64,000 nt of DNA from an uncultured SAR86 cluster bacterium (GCA_943789005.1 CALSSL010000002.1:252532-316531); one strand, 5' to 3'; positions 20,678 through 31,660 are shown, counted from the stretch's first letter. The notes: generated by a model from the letters alone, not told the origin. Program-made: numbers and translations.

Positions 20678-21062
20678 TTGGAAAAAACCAACCGTTCAAA
20701 TGCTAGGAAGATGGCAGCCATGGCATGATGGCCATCAAGAACTCTTTAAGAGATGTATTGCTAAAACTGGACAAGTAATTATTCAAGTAAGAGATGTACA
20801 AGGAGCCTCTGGCGGAGACGGTCAAGAAGATAATCCTTTTAACTGGGAATCAGTTTGTGAAAATATTGAAAATGGATTAAAAAAAGATGGCTACAAGAGA
20901 GGTTTAGAATATGAAATCATGCTTGTTCCAAATATAACCAACATCACCTATGGTCGAGGTGTTGGCTATGTCTTTGAAGAAGAGGTATTTGATAAATCTA
21001 TAACTGATATAAGCGCCACTAAAATAAGACAAAAATTAAGAGAAGATGGAGTTTTAGATTAA
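20670..21062 (+). CDS. Cytidylyltransferase-like nucleotidyltransferase
   Basis: LGRWQPWHDGHQELFKR (HxGH-like) and C-terminal SATKIRQKLREDG; overlaps the preceding ORF by 8 nt. Confidence 0.72.
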   Translation: MFDWKKPTVQMLGRWQPWHDGHQELFKRCIAKTGQVIIQVRDVQGASGGDGQEDNPFNWESVCENIENGLKKDGYKRGLEYEIMLVPNITNITYGRGVGYVFEEEVFDKSITDISATKIRQKLREDGVLD

Positions 21063-21404
21063 TTCTAAAACGTTTTCAGGCGGTCTTCCCAAAATAGCTT
21101 TATCCCCTTTTACAACAATTGGTCTTTCTATTAATTTGGGGTGCTGAATCATAAATTTTATAATTTCTTGATCAGAATAATTTGAATTCTTCAAATTATT
21201 ATCTTTAAACTCTTGCTCGCCTTTTCTTAAAAGATCTCTTGGAGATAAAGACATTTTCCCTAAAATATCTACTAAAACAGATTCATCTATTGCAGTTTCA
21301 AGGTATAGGATAACCTCTACTTCACAATCATGCTCTTTAAGAATTTGTAAAGTTTGTCTGGATTTACTACACCTCGGATTATGAAATATTTTATATTTGC
21401 TCAT
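21054..21404 (-). CDS. ArsC-family (glutaredoxin-type) arsenate reductase
   Basis: YKIFHNPRCSKSRQTLQILKE ... HPKLIERPIVVKGDKAILGRPPENVLELI. Confidence 0.88.
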   Translation of the reverse strand: MSKYKIFHNPRCSKSRQTLQILKEHDCEVEVILYLETAIDESVLVDILGKMSLSPRDLLRKGEQEFKDNNLKNSNYSDQEIIKFMIQHPKLIERPIVVKGDKAILGRPPENVLELI

Positions 21405-21828
21405 TATTTTTAAATTGGGTTAGCATTTTCTGCATTTGTTCGTGAATAATCTGAACTGCCTGTAATGGTCTAATCATTACCTTGAATTCAGAGATTTTTC
21501 CTGACTCATTAAAGGTAATGATATCAACGCCATTTATATACTTTCCATCTATTTGAGTTTCAAATTCGAGCATTGCCTGATTACCTTCAAGAATTTCTTT
21601 AGTGTATTTAAAGCTTGATCCCTCAAGTGTTCCATCCTTGGCTTTATCACCACCAAATGTATTGCCTGCTGCCATTAGGTATAAAGTCGTAAGCTCTTTG
21701 CCATTTTGAGGTGAAAAAACTATCGGAGAATAAAAAATAACATCATCAGCTAGGAGCTCATCAAGGCCTCCGAGGAACTCTCCTTTTATATGATCATGCC
21801 ATTTTTTGATATTCTCTTTTATCATCAA
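21391..21828 (-). CDS. SnoaL/NTF2-like fold protein
   Basis: FLGGLDELLADDVIFYSPIVFSPQNGKE ... small alpha+beta barrel pattern. Confidence 0.6.
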   Translation of the reverse strand: MMIKENIKKWHDHIKGEFLGGLDELLADDVIFYSPIVFSPQNGKELTTLYLMAAGNTFGGDKAKDGTLEGSSFKYTKEILEGNQAMLEFETQIDGKYINGVDIITFNESGKISEFKVMIRPLQAVQIIHEQMQKMLTQFKNNEQI

Positions 21829-22994
21829 TTCTCAACTTTAAATGTTAATCCAGCATTGTCTTGTAATCTTTTTATAAGTTTAGTTCCCATTGATGGTGCT
21901 GGCGTGTATATACCTCCAGCAAGGTCTTCGCACTCTTTTACTAGACATATTGCACTCTCAGTAATCATCTTTGAGGTTGAGCCATAACCAGGATCCATAT
22001 CTCCTGCTACAGAAACATGGACACTTTCATCATTAATATCTCCGCAAAATAAAACATCATAATTTCCATTTTCTCTAGATTCTCTTGATGGACCATCACC
22101 AGGTTTTGGTGCATCACTAAACGGATTTGCAGTTGCAATATATTTTGCAGCAGCCTCACCCTCTTCACCTGGTCCCATAACCCACATCTCGTTATAACAA
22201 AAATCCTCACCATAAAAATGGTTCATTAACGCATTAGATCTGTGTACATTTTTTGTATTTATAGGTGCCATGAAAAATGGTGCCAACCATGTATCTAATT
22301 TTTCATCATATTGTGGTTTGCTATCTGATGGTTGTTCAGGTCCAGTAAAGCCATTACTTAGTGCAAAAGGATTACCCAAAACTGCAATAAGTTCAGGCTT
22401 TGTCTTAAGAGCTGCCATTGTTGCTCCAAGTGATGCGGCAGTTCCTCCAGAAAATTCACCATTCATGCCTCTAACTCTTCCTCTGACATTTTGAGCAGGT
22501 TTACCAAACCTTTCAATAACCTCGTTTTGAAGAAATAGAACACCCAAATCAAAAGGAATACTATCAAAACCACATGAGAAAACTATTCTTGATCCGGATT
22601 CTTTTGCAACATCACCAAGATCATTAATTTTTTCATGCATCCATCCGGGCTCTCCACATAAATCAACATAGTCTGTTCCAGACTTTGCGCATTCAGCAAC
22701 AATATCATTGCCATAAAGCTGATATGGACCAACAGTAGTTAATACACATTTTGTTTTAGAAACCATGTTTTTAATGCTTGAAATATCGTTGCTATCAACA
22801 ACTAACAACCCAGTATTCTCAGGTACATTTTTTGACTCTGCAACAGACTCAAGCTTCTCAAGACTTCTTCCAGCAAGAGCCCATATAATTTCAGAATTAT
22901 TGCTATATTTTTCTACTAAGTACTCAACAACCAACTTACCAGTAAAACCAGTAGCTCCGTAAACTACAAAATCATATTCTTTAGAGTCGTTCAT
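21825..22994 (-). CDS. Saccharopine dehydrogenase-like NAD(P)-binding oxidoreductase (trans-acting enoyl reductase type)
   Basis: FVVYGATGFTGKLVVEYLVEKY; YVDLCGEPGW; SCGFDSIPFDLG. Confidence 0.85.
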   Translation of the reverse strand: MNDSKEYDFVVYGATGFTGKLVVEYLVEKYSNNSEIIWALAGRSLEKLESVAESKNVPENTGLLVVDSNDISSIKNMVSKTKCVLTTVGPYQLYGNDIVAECAKSGTDYVDLCGEPGWMHEKINDLGDVAKESGSRIVFSCGFDSIPFDLGVLFLQNEVIERFGKPAQNVRGRVRGMNGEFSGGTAASLGATMAALKTKPELIAVLGNPFALSNGFTGPEQPSDSKPQYDEKLDTWLAPFFMAPINTKNVHRSNALMNHFYGEDFCYNEMWVMGPGEEGEAAAKYIATANPFSDAPKPGDGPSRESRENGNYDVLFCGDINDESVHVSVAGDMDPGYGSTSKMITESAICLVKECEDLAGGIYTPAPSMGTKLIKRLQDNAGLTFKVEN

Positions 22995-23136
22995 GATTAT
23001 CCCCTTTCATATTGTTAATAAAAATTAATCATCTATATTAATTCATTGCTATTTTTTGCACAATGAAGTTACGAGCATTTGAATATACACAATAAATACT
23101 GGGGTGTAATATGGTTAAAAATAATTGGTAACTCCT

Positions 23137-23976
23137 ATGAATCTTACATTAAAAATTTTATTAATAGTTATTGCTATAATAGTGGTGATAGCCATAGCTC
23201 TACCATCGATTTTAAATTTAGCAGGACTTCATCCTAAATTTGATGGAAATAGCTTTGACCTTAAAGGCAAAAAAGCATTAATTATTGCTACAAACCATGG
23301 AATTCTAAACAAGCCAGGTGAGACTGATGGGAAACCAACTGGTCTTTTTCTATCAGAACTATCAATACCCTATTACGATTTCAAAAAATCTAACATCGAA
23401 GTAGATATTGCAAGCATTAAAGGTGGAAAGATTCCTATGGAGCCTGTTCCATTTTTTATTGATACGCCTGAAGATAAAAGATTTAAAAAAGATACTGGGG
23501 CTATGAGTAAATTACAAAACTCAACACCGATTAAGGATATAGATTTTACAGAATACGATATTATTTTTATTTCTGGAGGCTGGGGCGGAGCTTATGATTT
23601 AGGTTTTTCAGAATTGCTGGGTGAAAAAATATCGGAAGCATATTATTCATCAAAAGCTATTATTGGCGGTGTTTGTCATGGGGTTCTTGGTCTAATTAAA
23701 GCAAAAGATAAAGATGGAAATCTTCTTATTGCTGGCAGAAAAATGACTGGTGTTACTGATAAACAGTTAAAAGAGCTTGGAATTATGTTTACACCACAAC
23801 ATCCTGAAGAAGAATTAAGAAAAGCTGGAGCAATTTTTCAAAGTGAAACTGCTTTTAAAGACATCTTTGCTACACTGACTGTGGTTGATGATGAAAAAAG
23901 ATTTGTGACTGGCCAAAATCAAAATTCTGGTCATGAAACTGCATATGCAATGATGGAAATACTAAATTCTCAATAA
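23137..23976 (+). CDS. DJ-1/PfpI-family type 1 glutamine amidotransferase-like protein
   Basis: YDIIFISGGWGGAYDL ... AIIGGVCHGVLGLI nucleophile elbow. Confidence 0.85.
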   Translation: MNLTLKILLIVIAIIVVIAIALPSILNLAGLHPKFDGNSFDLKGKKALIIATNHGILNKPGETDGKPTGLFLSELSIPYYDFKKSNIEVDIASIKGGKIPMEPVPFFIDTPEDKRFKKDTGAMSKLQNSTPIKDIDFTEYDIIFISGGWGGAYDLGFSELLGEKISEAYYSSKAIIGGVCHGVLGLIKAKDKDGNLLIAGRKMTGVTDKQLKELGIMFTPQHPEEELRKAGAIFQSETAFKDIFATLTVVDDEKRFVTGQNQNSGHETAYAMMEILNSQ

Positions 23977-23989
23977 GGAGGTTTGCCAA

Positions 23990-25055
23990 ATGAAAAAATT
24001 TTTAAAGTACTTAGTTATTTTTTTAGTTTTTACTATAGTTATAGTATTTATCCTTTTAAGACAACCTGCCTTTCAGGATAGGCTTTTAGAATCAGCAATA
24101 GAGAATATAGCTGCTCCCTCTTCATATTTACCAGAAGAAGATGCTTTGACTGCAGTAGTTTGTGGTTCAAGATCACCAATTAATGATCCTGCATAGAGCT
24201 GAAACATGCATACTTATTCAGGCTGGAAAGGATATCTATATATTTGATACTGGTGGTGGAAGTATTGCAAACCTACACAATTGGAATACGCCTTGGGATA
24301 GAGTTAAGGCTATATTTTATAGTCACCTTCATTCTGATCATATTTTTGACATTGCTGATTTTCATCAAGCAACATGGATTAATGGTGGAAGGAAATCTAA
24401 GCAAAAAGTTTATGGACCTGAGGGAGTTCAGATGCTTACAGATGGAATAGAGCTTGCTTACACAAAAGATTATTTTTTTAGAAATGAGCATCATGGAGAT
24501 ACTATTGCTCCATTGGATGTGGCTGGTTTTGATACTCACACTGTTGATTTAAATAATCCTGTATTGGTTGAGGATGGAGATCTAAAAATTACAGCATATG
24601 GTGTTTCGCATGATCCTGTTGATCCAGCGCTAGGATATAGAATTGATTACAAAGGTCGGTCTGTTAGTATAAGTGGGGACACGATTTATGATGAAAACCT
24701 GATAAATAATTCTCAAAATGTTGATGTTTTATTTCATGAATCTATGTCACTTGATCTTGTTAATTTAATTAATAGAAATGCTGAAAGGACTGGCAATAGA
24801 ATGGCTGCAAAAGTAACAATAGATATTCAAGATTATCACACCCCTATTCCTGATATTGTTCGGGCTGCACAAAAAGCAAACGTGGGTCACTTAGTTTTTT
24901 ATCATCATCTTCCAGCTCCAAGAAACCAATTAATGGAAAACATTATGTATAGAGGTGTTGATGAAATCATGGAAAATTGGACTGCTTCTCATGATGGCAC
25001 TATGGTAGTATTACCTATAGATTCAGATGAGATAATAATTACATCTGTAGAATAG
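23990..25055 (+). CDS. MBL-fold metallo-hydrolase with N-terminal TM segment (frameshifted near 24190)
   Basis: N-terminal ORF ends ...VVCGSRSPINDP and the +1 frame resumes RAETCILIQAGKDIYIFDTGGGS...YSHLHSDHIFD. Confidence 0.85.
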
Positions 25056-25077
25056 GTTTCATCTATATCAGGGGGAT

Positions 25078-26892
25078 ATGGTTATGTTAGCTTCTATAAA
25101 AGAATTTTTTAGAGTTATATCTGAACTTAGATATATCATTCCAATGGTTAGATATAAATGGCCTGAATTAGATTCTAATGCATCACTTGCTCATTCTTTT
25201 CAAGAAACTGTTGAAAAATATTGTGAAAAAGATTTCCTTTATTTCGAAGACGAAGTATGGACCTATTCAAAAACAAATGAGGCTGCAAACGTTCTGGCAA
25301 ATAAGTTAGCAAATGAAGGTATAGAGCATGGAGATAGAGTTGTTCTTTTCATGGAAAATAGGCCTAGTTTTGTTATCTCACTTTTAGCAATTAATAAATT
25401 AGGGGCTATTGGTGTGCTTATTAATACCAGTCTTACAGGAAAGCCTCTTGTTCATTGTATAAATACATCTGATTCCAAGAAATGTATTTTTGGAGATGAA
25501 TTATCTGAATCTTTGGAAGGTGTCTTATCTGAAATTAATATTACTAGATCATCTGATTTACTTTGGGTTGAAGATGCTATTCCAAATAACTGTCCTGAAT
25601 GGGCTTCAAATATTACTGACAATCTTGATCAGTCTCAATCTGCTAATCTTGAGCAAACAAATCAAGTAGTTGCTGGAGATACTGCTTTTTACATATTTAC
25701 ATCAGGTACAACCGGAGTTCCTAAGGCCGCATTATTTACTAACGTTAAAGTAGTTGCTGGATCTACAAACATAACTATGGCCGGATACAGACTGACAAGT
25801 GAGGATTGTATGTATAACTGTCTTCCTTTATATCATTCCACTGGTCTAATACTTGGCCTTTGTGCCACTATTAAGGTTGGGGCTTCAACTTTTATCAAAC
25901 GTAAATTTTCTGCATCATCTTTTTGGCCAGAGGTTCAAAAATTTAATACTACTGCATTCGTCTATGTTGGTGAGTTGTGTAGGTATCTAAGCTTTCAAGA
26001 GCCCTGTACAGAAGAAATTAATAATCCTTTATCAAAAATGGTTGGAAATGGTTTAAGACCAGATCTTTGGGATACCTTTAGAAATAGATTTAATGTTGAA
26101 AGAATTTGTGAAATATATGGTGCGAGTGAAGCTAATGGTATGTTTATGAATCTTCTAAATAAAGACCAAACAATAGGTATGACAAATGTTGATATTAAGT
26201 TATTTGAATACGACGTTGCTGAAGATAAATTAAAAGTAGATGAAAATGGAAGATATATAGAGGTTAAAGATGATTCTCCTGGTTTAGCATTAATAAAAAT
26301 TGGTCCAAATGCTATATATAACGGTTACACAGATGCACAAGCTAGTGAAAAGAAAGTTAAAAGAGATGTCGAAGAAGAAGGAGATCGTTGGTTTGATACT
26401 GGCGACCTATTAAAGAAAATGGATGTTGGTTTTGCCCTAGGAAGGCAACATTATCAATTTGTTGACAGAGTTGGAGATACTTTCAGATGGAAATCTGAAA
26501 ATGTATCTACCAATGAAGTTGGTGAAATAATTAATTCATTTGAGCAGGTCAATATGGCAAATGTTTATGGGGTTAAGGTGCCCCATAGCGAAGGTAGAGC
26601 TGGCATGGTGGCTTTTAATTGTGATCCCAATACATTTGATTGGAAAGCTTTCTCATCCTTTGTTGACGAGAAACTACCCCCCTACGCTAGACCTGTTTTT
26701 GTAAGAATTATTGAAGAGTTAGAAACAACAGGAACATTTAAATTAAAGAAAGGTGATCTTAGAGAAGAAGCTTATCATTTAGACAAAGTTAATAACGATT
26801 TGGTATTTGTTAGAGAGCCAAAAAGCGAATGTTATACAAGGCTAACTAGTGAAAACTATGAACAAATAAACAATGGAACAATAAGCTTCTAA
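25078..26892 (+). CDS. AMP-binding long/very-long-chain acyl-CoA synthetase (FATP-like)
   Basis: YIFTSGTTGVPKAA, IYGASEANG, WFDTGDLL, FVDRVGDTFRWKSENVSTNEV. Confidence 0.9.
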   Translation: MVMLASIKEFFRVISELRYIIPMVRYKWPELDSNASLAHSFQETVEKYCEKDFLYFEDEVWTYSKTNEAANVLANKLANEGIEHGDRVVLFMENRPSFVISLLAINKLGAIGVLINTSLTGKPLVHCINTSDSKKCIFGDELSESLEGVLSEINITRSSDLLWVEDAIPNNCPEWASNITDNLDQSQSANLEQTNQVVAGDTAFYIFTSGTTGVPKAALFTNVKVVAGSTNITMAGYRLTSEDCMYNCLPLYHSTGLILGLCATIKVGASTFIKRKFSASSFWPEVQKFNTTAFVYVGELCRYLSFQEPCTEEINNPLSKMVGNGLRPDLWDTFRNRFNVERICEIYGASEANGMFMNLLNKDQTIGMTNVDIKLFEYDVAEDKLKVDENGRYIEVKDDSPGLALIKIGPNAIYNGYTDAQASEKKVKRDVEEEGDRWFDTGDLLKKMDVGFALGRQHYQFVDRVGDTFRWKSENVSTNEVGEIINSFEQVNMANVYGVKVPHSEGRAGMVAFNCDPNTFDWKAFSSFVDEKLPPYARPVFVRIIEELETTGTFKLKKGDLREEAYHLDKVNNDLVFVREPKSECYTRLTSENYEQINNGTISF

Positions 26893-26897
26893 TTCAT

Positions 26898-27419
26898 TTA
26901 TTTTAAATCACTATCAATTAATACAGCTATCAGTAATGCAGGCTCATCGCCATTATTAACCCAAGCATGATTAGTACCCCTTTGAACTACGACATCATGG
27001 GGCTCTAGTCTTACTTCCTCTTCATCTAGAATTAAAGTGACATCACCTTTCAATAAAATAATGTAATCGATGGTATCTGTCTTGTGCATTGCTGGATGCT
27101 TTGATGTGTCAACCCTATGATGAGCTGCTCCTATTTTTTCAAATGCATCAGCTGCAATTTCTTGCATTATCTCCATTGGCACACCCTCTGGAGTTGGGTT
27201 TATTTGAAAATACCTAAATTTAGAGCCATTTTTAGGTGGAGATAAAACAATATCAGTATCTGCTCTATCAATTGAATCGGTTGTATCGATTAAATTTCCA
27301 TCTGTATTCCATATCTCAAACAAACCTCCCACATCCTCGCCTATTGATCGCGCTGGAGGACCGTCGATAGTAATAATAGATTTTCCTTCGCTGTTATGGC
27401 CTGTAACTATTCTTCTCAT
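26898..27419 (-). CDS. Cupin-domain protein
   Basis: LKGDVTLILDEEEVRLEPHDVVVQRGTNHAWVN. Confidence 0.85.
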   Translation of the reverse strand: MRRIVTGHNSEGKSIITIDGPPARSIGEDVGGLFEIWNTDGNLIDTTDSIDRADTDIVLSPPKNGSKFRYFQINPTPEGVPMEIMQEIAADAFEKIGAAHHRVDTSKHPAMHKTDTIDYIILLKGDVTLILDEEEVRLEPHDVVVQRGTNHAWVNNGDEPALLIAVLIDSDLK

Positions 27420-28447
27420 TATGTTCTCCCCATTTCTTTGATTACATTTTTAATATCTTTGACTCTATCTTTATTCTCTAGTTCATTCCAATCAAGGTTA
27501 GCAGAATTCTGCAAGACTTTAATTTTGATTGAGGTCCGGACATCATTTTTTTCAAAAGCATTAACAACATCCATTGTTCCATCATAATCATTGCATACTA
27601 AAACCATATCACAGCCAGCTTCAATTGATTTAATGGCCTTTTCACCCATGGAGTAATCGCCAGCACCTTTCATGGATAAATCATCACTAAAGACTATTCC
27701 TTTAAATGCTAATTTCTCTCTTAATATTTCTCTAATCCACACATCGGAGTAACTCACACAAATACTATCTATATTTGGAAAAGTTATATGCGCTGTCATT
27801 AATGCGCCTAAATTATCTTTTAGTTCTATAAAAGGTTTTAAATCTAACTCTAATAATTGGTTATATGATCTTGTATCAATAGGTTCAGATATATGACTAT
27901 CCTCAAATACGCCCCCGTGCCCAGGAAAATGTTTACCAGTTGCCTGCATGCCTGCCTCATTCATTCCATTAATAAACTTTCTTGCTAATTGAATAATTAG
28001 ATTAGGATCATTTGAGAATGCCCTATTTCCAATAATGCTGCTAGTTTCCCTATCTACATCTAATACTGGAGCAAAGCTGATATCTATGCCTGAGGCGGCT
28101 AACTCGCTTGCCATCAGCCAGCCTACCTCATGACAAAATTCTAACTTATTTTTTTCAAGAGTATAATCTCCAAGGTCTTGCATTGAAGGCAATGCAGTAA
28201 ATTCATTTTTAAATCTTTGAACTCTACCGCCTTCTTGATCGACTGCAATAATAATATTCTGTTTTATAGATTTAATATCTGAACATAATGATTGTATTTG
28301 TTTTTGGGATTCAAAATTTTTAGAAAAAAGAATAATTCCACCAACATGCTTATTTAATATTAATTTTTTATTCTCATGGGTTAATGAAGTTCCTTCAAGA
28401 CTAGTCATTAACCTACCAAAACTATTTAAAGAATTACTTTCTTGCAT
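27419..28447 (-). CDS. nagZ: Beta-N-acetylhexosaminidase (GH3)
   Basis: IIAVDQEGGRVQRF, ATGKHFPGHGG, IVFSDDLSMKGA. Confidence 0.92.
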   Translation of the reverse strand: MQESNSLNSFGRLMTSLEGTSLTHENKKLILNKHVGGIILFSKNFESQKQIQSLCSDIKSIKQNIIIAVDQEGGRVQRFKNEFTALPSMQDLGDYTLEKNKLEFCHEVGWLMASELAASGIDISFAPVLDVDRETSSIIGNRAFSNDPNLIIQLARKFINGMNEAGMQATGKHFPGHGGVFEDSHISEPIDTRSYNQLLELDLKPFIELKDNLGALMTAHITFPNIDSICVSYSDVWIREILREKLAFKGIVFSDDLSMKGAGDYSMGEKAIKSIEAGCDMVLVCNDYDGTMDVVNAFEKNDVRTSIKIKVLQNSANLDWNELENKDRVKDIKNVIKEMGRT

Positions 28448-29183
28448 TTAATGTTTTCCAAATAATTTTTGTAATTTTTAGATTAAAGAAAATACTAGTA
28501 ATTCTATATAAGAATCCAGGAATAATACGAGACTTTCCCTTTATAGAGGCCTTTTCAGTTTCAGTTACTACCTTGTCAGCGGAAACCCACATCCAATTTG
28601 GTATTTTTCTAGTTAAATGCTCCAAACCAGATCTTTGATGAATGTTTGTTCTAACATAGCCTGGTAAGCTTACTGTTACTGAAACATTTGTATTTTCCAA
28701 TTCTTCATTTAAAGACCTTCCATAAGCATATATTCCTGATTTTATTGCTGCATAAATTGATGATTTTGGCATAGGAATTAAAGCTCCAATACTAGAGATT
28801 ATTACAACTCTTCCTGAATTTTTTTCTTTCATTTTTGGTAAAAAATATTCAATAAGGCCAATAACACCTCCAAACATCAAGTAAGTTGCATCTTGAATAT
28901 CTCTAGATGAATTTTTACCTACGCTTCCATTAATGCCTATTCCTGCATTAGCAATTAACAAGTCTGGTGTTGAGATTTCTTTCATTAAATTATGAAGTTC
29001 ATCTGATGAACTAAGATTGCAAGAATGAACAGAACAATGATCATAATTTAGATCTTCTAATGCAGATAATGATCTTTCTTTATTTTGTGAAACTAAGTCT
29101 AGGTGCCAACCGTTATTTGCCAAATGTTTTGCATAAGCAAAACCAATTCCAGAAGAAAATCCAGTTAGTAATGCTTTTTTCAT
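28434..29183 (-). CDS. Short-chain dehydrogenase/reductase
   Basis: ALLTGFSSGIGFAYAK, IANAGIGING, YAAIKSGIYAYGRSL. Confidence 0.88.
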   Translation of the reverse strand: MKKALLTGFSSGIGFAYAKHLANNGWHLDLVSQNKERSLSALEDLNYDHCSVHSCNLSSSDELHNLMKEISTPDLLIANAGIGINGSVGKNSSRDIQDATYLMFGGVIGLIEYFLPKMKEKNSGRVVIISSIGALIPMPKSSIYAAIKSGIYAYGRSLNEELENTNVSVTVSLPGYVRTNIHQRSGLEHLTRKIPNWMWVSADKVVTETEKASIKGKSRIIPGFLYRITSIFFNLKITKIIWKTLNARK

Positions 29184-29185
29184 AA

Positions 29186-29989
29186 TTATTTGTCTTGCCA
29201 GTCTGGAGACCTTTTATCAATGAAAGCACTTATGCCCTCTTTTGCATCATCTCTTAATAAGTTATTTTTCATAACCTCTGAGGTGTATTCATAGGCTTTT
29301 GACAAACTCATTTCAGCTTGTTCATAAAAAGCTTTTTTGCCAGTAGATATTGTTAAGGTCGGCTTGCTTGCTATCTTATGTGCTAATGCCATTACAGTTG
29401 AGGTTAATTCTTCAACCTCAACATAATCATTAATTAAACCAATTTCTTTAGCTTTATGCGAGTCAATCATATCTCCAGTTAAAAGCATTTCCATTGCATT
29501 CTTTTTATGCACATTTCTGGAAAGAGCAACCATTGGTGTAGAGCAAAAAAGTCCAATATTGACTCCAGGAGTTGCAAATTTAGAATCATTTGATGCTATT
29601 GCTAAATCGCAACTAGCAACTAATTGACAACCTGCAGCTGTAGCAACTCCGCTAACCTCAGCAATTACTGGTTTTGAGGAATTAACTATTGTTTGCATTA
29701 AAGCAGAGCAAGAATCAAAAAGTTCTTTAAAAAAACTATTTCCGTTATCTTTATCCTTTCTAGCTTCTTCTATTTCTTTTAGATCATGGCCAGCACTAAA
29801 AACATTCCCGTTTGCAGCAATAACTATTACTCTTATTGACTTGTTATCACAAGCAGATGAAATAGCATTCGTTAAGGCAGAAATCATTTTGCTTGAGAGT
29901 GCATTTTTACTTTTATGATCATTCATGACCAATCGCAAAATACTATTATTAGGTTCTTCTTTTGATATTAATGGAACTTCATTATTCAT
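29186..29989 (-). CDS. Enoyl-CoA hydratase family protein
   Basis: GNVFSAGHDLKEIEEARKD, PVIAEVSGVATAAGCQLVASCDLAIAS. Confidence 0.88.
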   Translation of the reverse strand: MNNEVPLISKEEPNNSILRLVMNDHKSKNALSSKMISALTNAISSACDNKSIRVIVIAANGNVFSAGHDLKEIEEARKDKDNGNSFFKELFDSCSALMQTIVNSSKPVIAEVSGVATAAGCQLVASCDLAIASNDSKFATPGVNIGLFCSTPMVALSRNVHKKNAMEMLLTGDMIDSHKAKEIGLINDYVEVEELTSTVMALAHKIASKPTLTISTGKKAFYEQAEMSLSKAYEYTSEVMKNNLLRDDAKEGISAFIDKRSPDWQDK

Positions 29990-30029
29990 AACTAATATAT
30001 TAAAAGCTATTTTGTTTTACTAGTCCAAT

Positions 30030-30440
30030 CTACTTAGCCAGTTCCTTTTTAGGGCACCTATCCATAATTACGTTCAACCCAGCATCCTCAGCAAGATTAG
30101 CTGCTTTTCGATGAATAATACCCTCTTGCATCCATAAAACTTTTGCGCCTATCAGAATAGCATCTTGCGTAATACCCATGACAGCATCATGAGCTCGAAA
30201 AATATCTACCATATCAACATTTTCTTCAATTGCTTCTAAGTTTGGTAGACACTCTAGTCCCAAAATAATTTTTCCAGACTCATTGGGATTGATTGGAAAT
30301 ACCTTATAACCATTTTCAATGAGACATTGCATCACCTTATAACTATCTCTTTCTTTCTTTGAGCTTGCTCCTACAACTGCAATTGATTTAACTTCATTTA
30401 GAATATTTTTTATGTAAGATTCAGAATAATCTATGCTCAT
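30030..30440 (-). CDS. CoA-binding domain (YccU-like) protein
   Basis: SIAVVGASSKKERDSYKVMQCLIENGYKVFPINPN; VLWMQEGIIH; DRCPKKEL. Confidence 0.87.
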   Translation of the reverse strand: MSIDYSESYIKNILNEVKSIAVVGASSKKERDSYKVMQCLIENGYKVFPINPNESGKIILGLECLPNLEAIEENVDMVDIFRAHDAVMGITQDAILIGAKVLWMQEGIIHRKAANLAEDAGLNVIMDRCPKKELAK

Positions 30441-30462
30441 TAAATTAATATAATTTTTCTTT

Positions 30463-31598
30463 CTACTTGTGCGGATTAACTAGATACTTTTCACCAGTTG
30501 CTTGTTTCGCATAAGATTTAATAATTTCTGGTTGTAGCATTTGCTCAAATGAAATTTCTTGAGCATATGAGCTAGCAAAAGTAGTTTTAATTTCTTTAGC
30601 TACCCTCATTCTCATTTGTTGAAATTTTTCCATTCCAATTCTTCCAATCATTGGTGTTAATAACCAACCACCAAGACCCCATGACATGCCATAAGCCCTT
30701 TTTAGAATTGTTGGCGATTGATCCAATCCACCATAAATATAAACTTGTTTGTAGGTATCTGATCCATATCTGCTGTATTCTTTTGCAGTCTTATTAGCTG
30801 CTATTTCCATTGCAGAAAGTATCTGTCCTGGAAGCTCTCCACCATTTCCACCACCTGTTGCATCAAAGCCTAATGTCGCACCAGTTTCTACAAGAGCGGA
30901 AACAAGAGTATCCATAAAATTATCATCACTTGTGTTACAAACATGTTCAGCGCCAAGATTTTTTAATAGCTCTACATGTTCTGATTTTCTAACTATATTA
31001 ACCAATGGTATTCCATCGTCTTTGCAAATTTTTACAAGCATTTGACCGAGGTTTGATGCAGCTGCTGTATGAACAAGTGCGGTATGATTTTCCATCTTCA
31101 TGGTTTCTACAAAAGAAAGAGCTGTTAAAGGATTTACAAAACAAGATGCTGCCTCAGCAGGTGAAGTGCCTTCATCCATTACCAAACAACTTGCAGCTGG
31201 TACGCATCTATATTGAGAATACATAGCACCACCTGCCAATCCAACTGTTTTACCAATTAATTCTTTTACATTCTCTCCAGCGTCTTCAATAATACCAGCA
31301 CCCTCATTACCCGCCTGCATTGATTGATCCAGCCTTGGCTTCATAGATCCCATCAGGGCTGGATGTATTTTCATACTTGTCACCATTTCTTCTTCTGTGC
31401 CAGAAGTACTAATAGATGATAAATCAGCAGCAAAACTTAATAAAAGACCAAGGTCAGATGGATTAATAGGAGCTGCTTCAACCCTTATTAATACTTCGTC
31501 AGCCGATGGTATTGGTTTTTCAGCTTTTGTAATTGAAAGTTCTATATTGCCTTCGCTAGTAACTTTAGAACGTATTTCTTTTGAATACTTTCTGACAT
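30463..31598 (-). CDS. Zn-type alcohol dehydrogenase / quinone reductase-like MDR protein (N-terminus frameshifted near 31575)
   Basis: GGGAGAG RBS before ATG at 31598; in-frame upstream residues ...EGNIELSITKAEKPIPSADEVLIRVEAAPINPSDLGLLLS precede the annotated internal start; ALVHTAAASNLGQMLVKICK. Confidence 0.82.
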
Positions 31599-31660
31599 GT
31601 TCTCTCCCTATCTTTGAATTAAATTAATAAATCAGCTTGCCGCAGATAAAACTGAAATAA

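Noticed and set aside
22007-22962. Small ORFs within the saccharopine-dehydrogenase-like gene
   Set aside because: Shadow ORFs; the parent gene is continuous and recognisable
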